The translations under genes and the position numbers were made by a program. From Pseudomonadota bacterium (GTDB lineage Bacteria > Pseudomonadota > Gammaproteobacteria > Burkholderiales > Rhodocyclaceae), in contig JAKOZI010000052.1 of NCBI GenBank assembly GCA_029780075.1, forward strand, positions 1 to 42,192: a stretch of 42,192 nucleotides of DNA, written 5' to 3'. Positions 27,235 to 37,466 of the stretch are shown piece after piece. The notes beneath the pieces were generated by a model. That model was given only the letters and a program-made list of their open reading frames with translations. It was not told the DNA's origin and did no database searches. The first letter of the stretch is position 1. Each line of letters starts with the position of its first letter.

Positions 27235-30200
27235 GCCAGAAGTCGAAAACCATAGCCAGGCTGCCTGCGCTCCCATTCTCGCAGGATTTCTACCAGTTGC
27301 GGCGAGCGGGCGTCGGCTTCATCGAACAGCTGGGCAGCCGCTGGTGGACCGACTACAACACGCACGATCCGGGGATCACGACCCTCGAGGCGCTGTGTTA
27401 CGCGCTCACCGACCTGGCCTACCGGGCCGCCTGGGATGTCAAGGATCTGCTGGCCCCGGAGATGCCTGTTGCCGACCCGGCGAATCCCTTCCCCGGCCAG
27501 GCCTTCTTCACTGCGCGCGAGATTCTGACAGTCAACCCCACCACGCCGGATGACTTTCGGCGTCTGTTGATCGACCTGGACAGCGTCCGCAACGCCTGGG
27601 TCTTCGGCAAGGAATGCGCTTGCGAAAGCGGCTACTACGCCTGGTGCGAGAAGGATGTGTTGCGCCTTGCCTATCAGCCACCGAGCAACCCGGCGCAGCC
27701 GGCCACAAAGGTGACGCCGTTGGGTCTCTATGAGGCCCGGCTTGAGCTGGAAGCCAATGTCGAACTGGGTGACCTCAACGACCGCAAGATCGAGCGCAAG
27801 GTGATCGTCGACGATGCGGACGGCAATCACCCGCTGCTCATCGAGTTGCGCTTCCCCGCGCAGGAACTTACCGACGGCCGTGCCTGGGCCCTGTTCCTGG
27901 ACAGTGACGAGGCGTTTGACGATGCCGACGCGGGTTCGCCGAGAGTGACGCTGGGCAGGCTCGGCGCAACGAAAACCTTCGACGTGTTTTCCGATCCGGG
28001 CCTGCCGGATGAGCCGGCCCGCGACGCCTACCTGCGGACACATTGGCGCAATGTCTTTTACCTCGATTTCGAGATCGAGTTTACCCGTACGCTTGACGAC
28101 CAGTCGACCACCACGACAAGCCTTCTGATCCGCAACGTTGCGCTGCGCGTGTTCGGCGCCGACGCCGCCAGGTCCGCGACCACGACCCAACGCCTGAAAA
28201 CCTGGCTGGAAGACCGCGGTGCCGGCGGCTTCATCCAGCGTTACCGCCGGAAGGTCAAAGCGGTGATGGCCGCCGTCGATCATGCCAGGGCAGTACTCAA
28301 CGCGCACCGGAATCTGGATGAAGACTTCTGCCGCGTCGAGCCGATCGACATCGAGGAGGTGGCCGTTTGCGCCGACGTCGAAGTGAAGGCCGATGCCGAC
28401 ATCGAAGCGGTGCAGGCGCGTATCTGGTTCGAGATCGAACGGTATTTCAATCCGGCGATCCGCTTTCATTCCTTGCAGGAGTTGCTTGATGCCGGCAAGC
28501 GCGTCGAGGAAATCTTCAACGGCCCCGCCCTCGACAATGGCTTCATCACGGCAGAAGATCTGGCAGCGGCGTCGCTGAAATCGGTGCTGCGGACCTCGGA
28601 CATCGTCAATCGCCTGATGGAGATCGAAGGCGTGCTGGCGGTCAATCAGTTGTTGTTGACCAAATACGATTCAGAAGGCCAGGTGATCAAGGGCGCTGCC
28701 GATCCAGCCTGGAGTGCGGCCGACGGCAAGCCCATCTTTGATGCCAACAAGGCCAGCGCGGCGTGGCTGCTGTTCGTCGGCAGGCAGCACCAGCCACGGC
28801 TGTATCGCCAGGTCTCCCGCTTCCTGTTCTACAAGGATGGCCTGCCGTTCATGCCGCGCAGTGATGAGGTCGAGGACACCCTGAGCCAGTTGCGAGGAGA
28901 AGCCGAGCGACCGAAGAATCCGTTTGCCGCTGCCGACATCGACATTCCCAAGGGCAGCTTCAGGCACCCGGAAGATTACCAGCCACTGCAATACAGCTTC
29001 CCGCAGACCTACGGGATTGGTCTCGATGGCCTGCCTATGCATGCTTCCCAGTTGCGCCGGGCGCAAGCGAAGCAGATGAAAGCCTACCTGATGGTTTTCG
29101 AGCAGATCCTCGGCAACACCCTGGCACAACTGGGTCATACCGCCGATTTGTTCTCGCTCGATCCGGGGATCAGGCGGACGTACTTCGTGAAAGCGTTCAG
29201 CGAGTCCTTGATCAGCGGCTTTGACGAGATCACCAGGAATCTCGATCAGGCCGCCGTCGAGGCGATCACCGAGAGCGAAGCGGAGTTTCTTGAGCGTCGC
29301 AACCACTTTCTCGACCACCTGCTCGCCCGCTTCGGCGAACAGTTCAATGACTATGCGCTGCTGCTGAGCAAGCTCGATGGCCGGCGGCTGGCTCTCGAAC
29401 GCCTGATCAACGACAAGATTTCCTTCCTCAAGGCCTATCCACAGATCAGCCATGACCGTTCCAGAGCCTTCAACTACCGGTTCGAGCCTTGTTCGCCGGC
29501 CAATCTGTCGGGAATCCAGTCACGCATCAGCCTGCTGCTGGGCTATCCCGACCTGCGCTTTGCCTGCCGGGTCGAACTCGTCGCCGGTCAATACCAACTG
29601 GATTTCCAGTTGCTCGACCGAAGCGCAAGGATCTGGCTGGCAGGCCACCAGGCGCTTGTCGCGGCCGATGCCGCTGCGGCCAGGGAACTTGCTTACCGGG
29701 CGATCATCCGGCAGTTGGCGCAGCCGGATGCTTATGCGATTGCCGGGGAAGGTGGTCAGTTTCGTCTGCAGATCAACGACCAGGGGGCAACCGAACTGGG
29801 CCGCCACCCCGAGCTTTTGGCTTCGAAAGCCCAGGCAGGTGCGCTGCAGGGCGAGTTGCTGGCCTGGGCCGCGAACGAACGCCTGATCGTCGTCGAGCAT
29901 TTGCTGCTGCGTCCGAAGTTTCCCGGCGATGCACTTTTTCCCGCCTGCGCCGAGGGCGCCTGCCGGACCTGTGGCGACGAGGATCCTTATTCCTTCCGAC
30001 TCACCTTTGTGATGCCGGGCTGGGCGACGGCGTACAAGGACAACATGGACCTGCGCCGCTTCGCCGAACGCACCATCCGGCAGGAGACACCGGCGCATCT
30101 GGTCGGCAAGATCTGTTGGGTTGGCAACGACGGGTTCATCGAAGACGCCTGTGCCGAGGTCGTCGACAACCTGGCCGGCCTGTTGATCGCCCAAGGCATG

Positions 30201-30986
30201 ACTGCCGACGGCGTCGCGCCGGAGGAGAGCGACGCCTGCGTCGGCGCGCGGGCGATCTACCATGTCTTCAGCAGCGTCTTCCGCGGCGGGTATGAAGACA
30301 AGGCGCTCGATCATCAGCATGCCGATGCCCTCAGAGCCTGGCTGACGGTCGAATTCGCAAGCGCGGTCAAGGCTTCCGAAGTTGGTGTATCGATGTCGCT
30401 TGGCGATGCCCTGTGGAGCGAGATCCAGTCGCTGATGGTCGAGCATTTTCATCAGATGGCGCTGCACGGCTGGCAGTTCGAACGCTTCGAAGAGGCCTGG
30501 CTGCGCTGGCTGAAAGTCAACGCCGCGTTTGACTGGCCCGCAGAGCGCTTGCATGCGCGCGTGGAAACGCTCCTCAAAGCCCACCTGCTCGCCATGCCCG
30601 CCGACGACAGCAGCATCTGTCGCGGTGCGGCGTCGATTCTGGGCCAGTACGGGATGTCATTTCATTCCTGGCTGGATGACAACCTGAAGCAGGGACGCGA
30701 ATTGGCCGGGTTCAGTGCCTTCATTCCCGCTGCGATCAACCTGCCCGTCGAACTGAGTCTTGATGCCGGCGCCGCGGCAGCCATCGGAGAGATGCTCTGG
30801 GAACGTTACAACGCTTACCGGGAGGTTTCCTATCGACTCTGGATCGTTGGCAGCCTGCTCGGCAAGTTGCGTAACGTCTACCCGGGTGCAACCCTGCATG
30901 ATTGCGACGAGGGCAGCGACTTCAATCCGGTGCGTCTGGACAACACCGCACTGGGCAACTACCCGCTGCGCACCACTCTCACCTGA
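27231..30986 (+). CDS. Second large baseplate protein (Pvc12/Afp12-like)
   Basis: A 1251-residue baseplate protein. The N-terminus has WWTDYNTHDPGITTLEALCY, the typical Pvc12 opening. A central block around 600 (QYSFPQTYGIGLDGLPMHAS) is followed by helical segments such as QLKAYLMVFEQIL-type. A CRTC motif sits at 911-914, directly before DPYSFRLTFVMPGW and RRFAERTIRQETPAH, the family's most conserved region. The C-terminal quarter is less conserved. ATG 27231 overlaps the J-protein stop. It would join with Pvc11-type and gp25-type proteins into the wedge. Confidence 0.9.
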   Translation: MSQKSKTIARLPALPFSQDFYQLRRAGVGFIEQLGSRWWTDYNTHDPGITTLEALCYALTDLAYRAAWDVKDLLAPEMPVADPANPFPGQAFFTAREILTVNPTTPDDFRRLLIDLDSVRNAWVFGKECACESGYYAWCEKDVLRLAYQPPSNPAQPATKVTPLGLYEARLELEANVELGDLNDRKIERKVIVDDADGNHPLLIELRFPAQELTDGRAWALFLDSDEAFDDADAGSPRVTLGRLGATKTFDVFSDPGLPDEPARDAYLRTHWRNVFYLDFEIEFTRTLDDQSTTTTSLLIRNVALRVFGADAARSATTTQRLKTWLEDRGAGGFIQRYRRKVKAVMAAVDHARAVLNAHRNLDEDFCRVEPIDIEEVAVCADVEVKADADIEAVQARIWFEIERYFNPAIRFHSLQELLDAGKRVEEIFNGPALDNGFITAEDLAAASLKSVLRTSDIVNRLMEIEGVLAVNQLLLTKYDSEGQVIKGAADPAWSAADGKPIFDANKASAAWLLFVGRQHQPRLYRQVSRFLFYKDGLPFMPRSDEVEDTLSQLRGEAERPKNPFAAADIDIPKGSFRHPEDYQPLQYSFPQTYGIGLDGLPMHASQLRRAQAKQMKAYLMVFEQILGNTLAQLGHTADLFSLDPGIRRTYFVKAFSESLISGFDEITRNLDQAAVEAITESEAEFLERRNHFLDHLLARFGEQFNDYALLLSKLDGRRLALERLINDKISFLKAYPQISHDRSRAFNYRFEPCSPANLSGIQSRISLLLGYPDLRFACRVELVAGQYQLDFQLLDRSARIWLAGHQALVAADAAAARELAYRAIIRQLAQPDAYAIAGEGGQFRLQINDQGATELGRHPELLASKAQAGALQGELLAWAANERLIVVEHLLLRPKFPGDALFPACAEGACRTCGDEDPYSFRLTFVMPGWATAYKDNMDLRRFAERTIRQETPAHLVGKICWVGNDGFIEDACAEVVDNLAGLLIAQGMTADGVAPEESDACVGARAIYHVFSSVFRGGYEDKALDHQHADALRAWLTVEFASAVKASEVGVSMSLGDALWSEIQSLMVEHFHQMALHGWQFERFEEAWLRWLKVNAAFDWPAERLHARVETLLKAHLLAMPADDSSICRGAASILGQYGMSFHSWLDDNLKQGRELAGFSAFIPAAINLPVELSLDAGAAAAIGEMLWERYNAYREVSYRLWIVGSLLGKLRNVYPGATLHDCDEGSDFNPVRLDNTALGNYPLRTTLT

Positions 30987-31009
30987 AACTTCTGATTACG
31001 GACCACGCC

Positions 31010-34000
31010 ATGAAACCCGAACAAGACTCCTATCCGGTTTTCGAAGCCAACCAGGTGCTGACCAGCAGGCATTTGAATGACGGTTTCAACTATCTGGATC
31101 AGCAGGAGCGACGGACGCGCGCCCGCTTGATCGGCATGGGAATTACCTGTGGTCTGGAGGTCAGGCCCGGCGTTGGCGGTACGACGATCGAGGTCGGCAA
31201 GGGCAGTGGCGTCACTTCGCAAGGTTATCTGATCGCCGAACCCGAAACGCTGACCCTGGTGGCGTATCGTGCCGGCTACCGCCTTCCCGACGCGCTCGAT
31301 GACCCGACCTTCAAGGATGCCGGCGGCCAGCAGTACCCGCTGTGGGAACTGTTCCCGGCAGGCGAACCCGATACCGTCGGCCTGGGCAGCAGCACCGGTT
31401 TCCTTGACGACAAGGTGCTGCTGTTGTTCCTGGAACTCAAGCAGCAAGGTCTGCGCAATTGCAGCCCGAACAACTGCGACGACAAGGGGTCGGAGGTCGT
31501 AGCGACTGTCCGGCGGTTGCTGATCAGGCGTGAACACCTCGATACAGTGATCGCCGCGGCGGGCAGGCTGAGCGCAGGTCTGGGCTCCCGTGAACTGGAG
31601 GACCGGCAACTCGCTGAACTCGGCCTGCCTGATCTGCGGCTGCCACGCTTCGTCTTCCCCAACGCCAATTCGGTGGCGTCGTCCGATGTCCTCGTGGCTT
31701 TCCTGAACGTCTTCCGGGACAACCGGCTGGTGGAAGAGACAGGCCAGGCCCTGACAGCGGCCTATCGGGTGTTCAAGCCCATGTTGCAGGAGGATTACCC
31801 GGACGAACCGTTTGGCGATTTGCATGCGAAATTCGGTTTTCTCGATCAGACGCTGGTGGCCGGTACGGCCACCAGCAAGCAGGTGCGCTTCCTGCAGTAT
31901 TACTACGATCTCTTCGACGACCTGCTGCGTGCCTACGACGAGTTCCGCTGGCAAGCGGCGGGTTTGCTCTGTGCCTGCTGCCCACCCGCGGATCTCTTCC
32001 CGCGCCATCTGATGCTGGGGCCGCTGAATGCGGGCCAGCAGTCGCAGGCGGGGCGCTATCGGCAGGGATGGCTGGCCTCGCCATCGCTCAGCGCCTGCGC
32101 TGAAGAGGGCAGGGCGGTCCGGCTGATGTTCCAGCGCCTCGTCGAGATGCTGCGCTCCTTCACCGAAGCGCCCCAACTCACTGCCGGGACGCAGAAGATC
32201 ATCGACGGCATCGACCCCGAAATACGGGTCACCCCGAGCGTGCGCGGCGGCGCGCCGTTGGCCGTCAGGGCGATTCCCTACTATTACCGGCACACCGGCA
32301 AACCCCCGCTCTACCAGTTGTGGAATGGCGAAAGGACGCGCCGTAACCGGGCCAACCAGAACCTGGGCTATCGAGCCTACGAATACCAGCCCGCACCGCC
32401 ACCGTTCGTCTCCGAACCGCTGCGTTATGATCTCGAAGCGTACGACTTCCTGCGCATTGAAGGCCATCTCGGGAAACCGTACCGGACCGTGACCAGGACG
32501 CTGCTGCAGCTCAAGCAACTGTACCGCCTGCCGATCGAGGTCGTCGCGCTGCGCACCGGGGTGTACGATGACGGACAGACCGTCGACCTGAGCCGCGAGT
32601 CGTGCCGTTTCCAGGATCTCGAAGGCTTGTTCGACGCCTTGCGCGAACAGCTGCTGTCGTCGCTGGCCGAAGGCGTGCGCTATCTCTACGGCATTCCCAT
32701 CGACGGTGATGAGGCGACCAAGGCGACCCAGGGTTTGCCCGGCGGCACTCCGAAACTCGCCTTGCTGCAGGTCTATGCCCCCGGCTTCAAGCATGCGGCG
32801 GGCACTGTCGGGGCCTGGTACGAGAACTATCTGGGCCTGTTTCAATCGCGGCCCTACATCGATGTCGATCAGAACGCCATCGACGCCAATGCCGTACTGC
32901 GCGTGTATTGCGAGCTGTTCGTCGGTACCGGCGATTTTCCCTTGCCGTCACGGTATTTCGCGCATGTCGTTGCGGTGTATTACCTGAGCAAGCTCGCGGA
33001 GATGCTTCCCGCGTCCCTGAATGCGCTCGCCTATGCGGATTTCGAGAACAAATGCCAGGATCTGCTGGGTCTGATCCGCTTCTTCCGGTCCGATGCGGCG
33101 AACGCCATCGCCAAGGAACTGCAGGCCTTCATCCCGCAGGAAGAGTTGATCGACCACTTCGACCAGGTCCTGTATGCGTGCCCGCTGGGGCCGGTCAAGT
33201 CGGTACACGACGAATACCTGAATCGTATCCGGGCGCTGAAGAAGCGGCAGTTCCTGGTGCACTTCCTCGCAGACCACCCTGGAATTGAGCACAAGGCCGG
33301 GGTTCCCTTCGGAGGCACTTTCGTCCTCGTCTATCATGGCGCGCCGCCGCTGTCGAAAACGGGGAACGCGTTGGCGGACGTCGGCACGCGGGCACTCGGC
33401 GAAGCCGCTCCGGCGCTGGCCGTGGGCAGTTCGGTGGCGGCAAGCCGTGTCAGCCAGGAACTGGCGGAGGCCATCACCCGCATCAGCAGCAACGAGAATC
33501 TGGCGTCGAATCCGGACGTCCATCTGCTGCTCGGTTCCTTGCTCGGCAACACGGTCGCCGATGAATCCAGGGTGCTGTCGGTCAAGGACAAACTACGTTC
33601 GCTGCTCACCGCCGCGGTTGAGGAATTGCCCGCGGAGGCGGTCATCGCCGACTTCTACCTGCCCTACCTGTGCTGTTCGGACTGCTCGCCAGTGCAGTTC
33701 GTCATCCCGCCGATCCCGCCCAATTTCTCGGTGACGGTGGGCTGCACGAATCCGGCAGGCTACGCCAAGGTGGCGGTCAAACCGAAAGGCGGCTTCCCTC
33801 CCTACACGGTCAAGCAGGACGATGAGAATTATCAGGGCCTGAACAGCAAACTGCTGCTGCAGGCCGGTTCGCACACGCTGCTCATCCGCGACAGCGAAGG
33901 CACCGAATCGGCACCACAAACCGTGCTCGTCCCGCCGCACCTTGCGCTGGGCAAGCCCGCCTACACCTGCAGCGAGGATTACAGCAGCTACCAGGCTTCC

Positions 34001-35431
34001 CTCGTCATCCGTGGCGGTCATCCTCCCTACCGGGTCAACGGCCAGGCCATCGACGGCAACACGTACACCACTCAGGTGATCGCCAACGGCACGGCGGTGG
34101 AACTGGAGGTGCTGGATAGCCGCGAGTGCTCAGCCAGGACCACGTTCACGCATACCTGTGTGCGACCATGCGACTTCACGCTGAGCTTCGGCTGTACCGA
34201 CGCCGAAGGCTTTGCCTCGGCGGTCGTCACACCCACCGGCGGCCTGCCGCCGTACACACTCAAGATCGACGACGGGGCCTATCAGGAGCTGCCGGAGGTG
34301 CTCGCGATCAGTGCCGGCGAGCATACGCTGACCCTCCGGGACGTCGACGGGCGCGAGTCACCCACCCGGACCGTCAGCGTTGCGCAGCAACTGTTTCTCG
34401 GTGAGCCCGCATTCGTTTGCAGCGAAGACGGCGGCACCTTTACCGCGACTTTGACCTGCAGTGGCGGTACACCGCCTTTCACCGTCAACGGCCAGACGAT
34501 TGCAGGCAAGAAGCCGATATACACCACGGATCCGATAAGCAGTGGCACGAGTGGCGAGGTTGAGGTCGTGGATAGTCGCGGCTGTTCAGCCAAAGTCGCC
34601 TTCACCCATACCTGCAAAAAGCCTTGCGACCTGCCGTGTGCAGGCATTTCGCTTCGCCGCGGCTATCGTCTCTGGCTGCCTGAGCCTGATCCCGACAGAC
34701 CGTATACCAGTTTTGGCGTGGAAGTTCCGGCCTTCTCGTTCGAGTTCCCAGCGGGCGACAGCGTGGAACTGTCCGAAAAGGTGACCGACATCATGCAAGT
34801 GGACGATGTTGCCCAGTTGAACGAAAAGTTTGCCGATGTGGTGGAGGGCTGGCTGGGACGTATCAACAAGCTCATCATCGAAATCACCGGCAAGCCCGAC
34901 TGGTTGCGGTTGAGCTACAAGCCCGATTTGCCGGGCTTCCTGGGGACCTTGTGGATCGAGTACTTCGAATGCCTCAAGTTCGATTTCCGCATCCAGTCGT
35001 TCTTCAGACGACTGGAGTTGTCCGAGTCCCTGGAAGCGGTCTATACGCCGGAAGGGAGTCAAGTCATGACGTCGGGCGCTGACAAACGGGTCGCCATTCC
35101 GGCCTTCGACGGTAGCCGCTTCGACAAGTGCAATCCCGAGAACCCACCGGAAAGGCTGTGTGCCGCCAAGCTGGACCTGAGTCTGAGTATTGACGTGTCG
35201 ATCGATGGCCGGGGTGCCGCCCTGACTGTGGTAGCCGTCGGTGAGGATCGCCCGGTCAGCTATCTTTGGGAGGTGGAGGACGGCCAGCCCGCGCTTGCCA
35301 ACGGTGAGTCCGGCTGGTTCGACTTCGCCAACGACGACGCCATCAGCAAGAGGGTGCGGGTGACCGCATTCACGCGCGCCGGCTGCCGAGTGACCAGCGA
35401 AAGAACGATCAGTTTCAAGGATGAAACCTAG
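31010..35431 (+). CDS. Large eCIS protein with four Ig/SprB-like repeats, candidate receptor-binding component
   Basis: A 1473-residue protein. The conserved N-terminus (FEANQVLTSRHLNDGFNYLD, then GITCGLEV) is found next to baseplate genes in other eCIS loci and likely anchors it to the particle. The central part (about 80-900) is helical with Cys pairs (CACC, CCSDCS). Residues 905-1204 are four repeats of exactly 75 residues with GGxPPYx cores at 927, 1002, 1077 and 1152. The C-terminus (about 1395-1465) looks like a PKD-type beta-sandwich (VSYLWEVEDGQP). It occupies the place of the Afp13/Pvc13 tail fibre, but lacks fibre-like shaft repeats. The upstream part of the open frame is overlap with the previous gene; ATG 31010 lies 23 bases after that stop. 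Confidence 0.85.
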   Translation: MKPEQDSYPVFEANQVLTSRHLNDGFNYLDQQERRTRARLIGMGITCGLEVRPGVGGTTIEVGKGSGVTSQGYLIAEPETLTLVAYRAGYRLPDALDDPTFKDAGGQQYPLWELFPAGEPDTVGLGSSTGFLDDKVLLLFLELKQQGLRNCSPNNCDDKGSEVVATVRRLLIRREHLDTVIAAAGRLSAGLGSRELEDRQLAELGLPDLRLPRFVFPNANSVASSDVLVAFLNVFRDNRLVEETGQALTAAYRVFKPMLQEDYPDEPFGDLHAKFGFLDQTLVAGTATSKQVRFLQYYYDLFDDLLRAYDEFRWQAAGLLCACCPPADLFPRHLMLGPLNAGQQSQAGRYRQGWLASPSLSACAEEGRAVRLMFQRLVEMLRSFTEAPQLTAGTQKIIDGIDPEIRVTPSVRGGAPLAVRAIPYYYRHTGKPPLYQLWNGERTRRNRANQNLGYRAYEYQPAPPPFVSEPLRYDLEAYDFLRIEGHLGKPYRTVTRTLLQLKQLYRLPIEVVALRTGVYDDGQTVDLSRESCRFQDLEGLFDALREQLLSSLAEGVRYLYGIPIDGDEATKATQGLPGGTPKLALLQVYAPGFKHAAGTVGAWYENYLGLFQSRPYIDVDQNAIDANAVLRVYCELFVGTGDFPLPSRYFAHVVAVYYLSKLAEMLPASLNALAYADFENKCQDLLGLIRFFRSDAANAIAKELQAFIPQEELIDHFDQVLYACPLGPVKSVHDEYLNRIRALKKRQFLVHFLADHPGIEHKAGVPFGGTFVLVYHGAPPLSKTGNALADVGTRALGEAAPALAVGSSVAASRVSQELAEAITRISSNENLASNPDVHLLLGSLLGNTVADESRVLSVKDKLRSLLTAAVEELPAEAVIADFYLPYLCCSDCSPVQFVIPPIPPNFSVTVGCTNPAGYAKVAVKPKGGFPPYTVKQDDENYQGLNSKLLLQAGSHTLLIRDSEGTESAPQTVLVPPHLALGKPAYTCSEDYSSYQASLVIRGGHPPYRVNGQAIDGNTYTTQVIANGTAVELEVLDSRECSARTTFTHTCVRPCDFTLSFGCTDAEGFASAVVTPTGGLPPYTLKIDDGAYQELPEVLAISAGEHTLTLRDVDGRESPTRTVSVAQQLFLGEPAFVCSEDGGTFTATLTCSGGTPPFTVNGQTIAGKKPIYTTDPISSGTSGEVEVVDSRGCSAKVAFTHTCKKPCDLPCAGISLRRGYRLWLPEPDPDRPYTSFGVEVPAFSFEFPAGDSVELSEKVTDIMQVDDVAQLNEKFADVVEGWLGRINKLIIEITGKPDWLRLSYKPDLPGFLGTLWIEYFECLKFDFRIQSFFRRLELSESLEAVYTPEGSQVMTSGADKRVAIPAFDGSRFDKCNPENPPERLCAAKLDLSLSIDVSIDGRGAALTVVAVGEDRPVSYLWEVEDGQPALANGESGWFDFANDDAISKRVRVTAFTRAGCRVTSERTISFKDET
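33722..34621 (+). repeat. Four tandem 225-base (75-residue) Ig/SprB-like repeats
   Basis: GGFPPYT, GGHPPYR, GGLPPYT and GGTPPFT occur at residues 927, 1002, 1077 and 1152, each 75 apart. Repeats 1 and 3 resemble each other, as do 2 and 4 (both with a CSED start and FTHTC end), so a 150-residue unit was duplicated. SprB-like and Ig-type repeats of this form are known in surface adhesins. Confidence 0.85.
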
Positions 35432-35552
35432 CAAGGACTGCCGGCTGTCCTGCTGACCCCGACGCGAATCGACCTGGGCGGTGCCTGCAGGGCTCTGCCC
35501 AGACCGGCCGGTAAATTTCTGGACGTCGCATTTTTCACCATCAGGGTAACTC

Positions 35553-37370
35553 ATGCCGAGCACGCAGCAGCACCTCATTCGTCAGCAATTCCTGCACGTC
35601 GAGCTGTTCGGGACGGAGTCCGACGGCCTCGCCTTGCAGAGGCAATTGCCCGAACTCTGCCGGCTGGCGCTGCTACCGGCCCTTGAGACCGCCCTTGATC
35701 GGGCAGCCCCGGCCCGCGGCCACCTGCGAATCGAACGGCTGGCGGTCGATGCCGGCGTGGTGAACCTGGCGACGCTCGAACGCGATCTGGTTGCCGCCGT
35801 CACGCGGGCCGTCGAGGAACAACTGCGCGCACAGCTCGGCGCGGCCACCCGCCCTGAAGATGGCCAACCGGCCGTGGTTCGGCGCCGAACGGAAGAACAG
35901 TCGGCTGACGAGGCCTTCATCTTCTTTCTGGACACCGGCTGTCTGCCGTGGTGGTTCCGCGTACCGGTGGGCATGTCCCTTGAGCAGGCGCTGGTCACCG
36001 CCAGGCAGCGCCAGAGTTCGCCGGGGACAATCGCTTACAGGACCGAACTCCTCGATGCCATCGGCTCGGCCGCGGTGCGTAAACGCCTGGCCACGCAGTT
36101 CTCGAACGGCTTCCTCGAAGACTTGCTGGCCGTACTGGCACCGCGCAGTCTCGATGCCATCCGCGAGGTCTTCGTGCTGCTGGAAAAGTCCGCGCTGGCC
36201 GTCAGTGCGCGTCGGCGATTCAACCGGCGGCTGTGGCAGAGCGCTCTTGCCGGACTGGCGGCCGGTACGCCTTGGACTGCGCGTTCGCTGGTCGTCGCAA
36301 CTTGGGATTCCCTGGCCCCGGAAGAACGGCCAGTCGTGGGCTTGCCGGATTGGCTGGAGCAGCATTGGCCCGGGGCGATCAATATTTTCGAATTCCGGGC
36401 CGGCGCTCCGGCGGGCAGCGATTCGGACAGCGATTCGGGCAGCAACTCCCGGCGGGTACGCACCAGCGGGCCGTTGCTGGTGGCGGAGGATGCCTTCGCC
36501 GCCAGCGCACAGTCCACCTGCGTTCGCCCCAATGCGGACAGTGACGGCAGGGATGCCGCAGTCTCGCCGGGTCGTTGTGGTCCGAGTGCAGCGCCTGCAG
36601 CCAGTCCTGCGCCAGGGGATGAGTCCCTGCCATCAGTACCGGGCGAAGCCGCACGATCCGCCACCCCCGCCGCGGTCGACCCGCGTCGCGCACGGCTGCA
36701 CACCGGCAAGGCACAGGCTGCGGAAGGCGCGGGTGGCGGACAATTCCGCGCCGAAGCCGATGCCGGCGACAGCCGTGGGCACGCCGCGCCCCGCTTGCGG
36801 CAGGCGGCCATGGGCGAGTCGCGCGCATCGCGGCGGCCGGCTTCCCGGGAGCGTGCACGAATCGACCTGACGGAAGGGGCGTACGTCGATTGCGCCGGCG
36901 TGATTCTGCTGCACCCCTTCCTGCCGCGCTTCTTCGAGGCGCTCGGTATCGCCAACGATGACCAGATCGTGCAGGCCGAGCGGGCACTTTGCCTGCTGCA
37001 CTTCCTCGCCAGTGGCGAAAGTGTTGCTCCGGAACCGGCGTTGCTCTTGCCCAAGCTGCTCTGCAACGTGCCTGTGGAGGCAGCGGTCGAATCGGATGTG
37101 GACTTGACGGCTAGCGAAACCGACGAAGCGATGGCCTTGCTGCAAGCCGTGATCGGCCACTGGGACGCGCTGCGCAACACCACGCCGGATGGTCTGCGCG
37201 GCACCTTCCTGACCCGTCCGGGGAAGCTTTCGCAACGTCCCGACGGCGATTACCTGTTGCAGGTGGAAAGCCAATCCTTCGACATTCTCCTCGAGCGCCT
37301 GCCGTGGGGAATCGGGGTCGTCAAGTTGCCGTGGATGGAGCGCATGCTGTGGGTCGAATGGGCGTATTGA
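35553..37370 (+). CDS. Contractile injection system tape measure protein (Pvc14/Afp14 family)
   Basis: A 605-residue protein that would set tube length inside the particle. The N-terminus has HLIRQQFLHVELFGTESDG and the family core FIFFLDTGCLPWWFRVP. The C-terminal conserved block begins near 444 (YVDCAGVILLHPFLPRFFEA) and ends LPWGIGVVKLPWMERMLWVE. Between them, about 288-440, lies a low-complexity linker that starts with a Ser-Asp run (SDSDSDSGSNS) and becomes Ala/Pro/Arg-rich. The variable middle is expected if it acts as the ruler. ATG 35553 is preceded by AGGG. The gap before it is 121 bases, with no feature seen. Confidence 0.92.
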   Translation: MPSTQQHLIRQQFLHVELFGTESDGLALQRQLPELCRLALLPALETALDRAAPARGHLRIERLAVDAGVVNLATLERDLVAAVTRAVEEQLRAQLGAATRPEDGQPAVVRRRTEEQSADEAFIFFLDTGCLPWWFRVPVGMSLEQALVTARQRQSSPGTIAYRTELLDAIGSAAVRKRLATQFSNGFLEDLLAVLAPRSLDAIREVFVLLEKSALAVSARRRFNRRLWQSALAGLAAGTPWTARSLVVATWDSLAPEERPVVGLPDWLEQHWPGAINIFEFRAGAPAGSDSDSDSGSNSRRVRTSGPLLVAEDAFAASAQSTCVRPNADSDGRDAAVSPGRCGPSAAPAASPAPGDESLPSVPGEAARSATPAAVDPRRARLHTGKAQAAEGAGGGQFRAEADAGDSRGHAAPRLRQAAMGESRASRRPASRERARIDLTEGAYVDCAGVILLHPFLPRFFEALGIANDDQIVQAERALCLLHFLASGESVAPEPALLLPKLLCNVPVEAAVESDVDLTASETDEAMALLQAVIGHWDALRNTTPDGLRGTFLTRPGKLSQRPDGDYLLQVESQSFDILLERLPWGIGVVKLPWMERMLWVEWAY

Positions 37371-37466
37371 CGGGCGCGCCTGGGGGCTTCGCGGGCGTCA
37401 TTCGCCGGCGGTTCTCGTGCGTGGCAGCGAATCGATGCAGAGGGTAGCCATTCAGGGGCTTGAGCC

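Noticed and set aside
25606..28469. Long minus-strand open frames opposite the two large baseplate genes
   Set aside because: Antisense to conserved eCIS genes, with His/Arg/Gln-rich random-looking translations.
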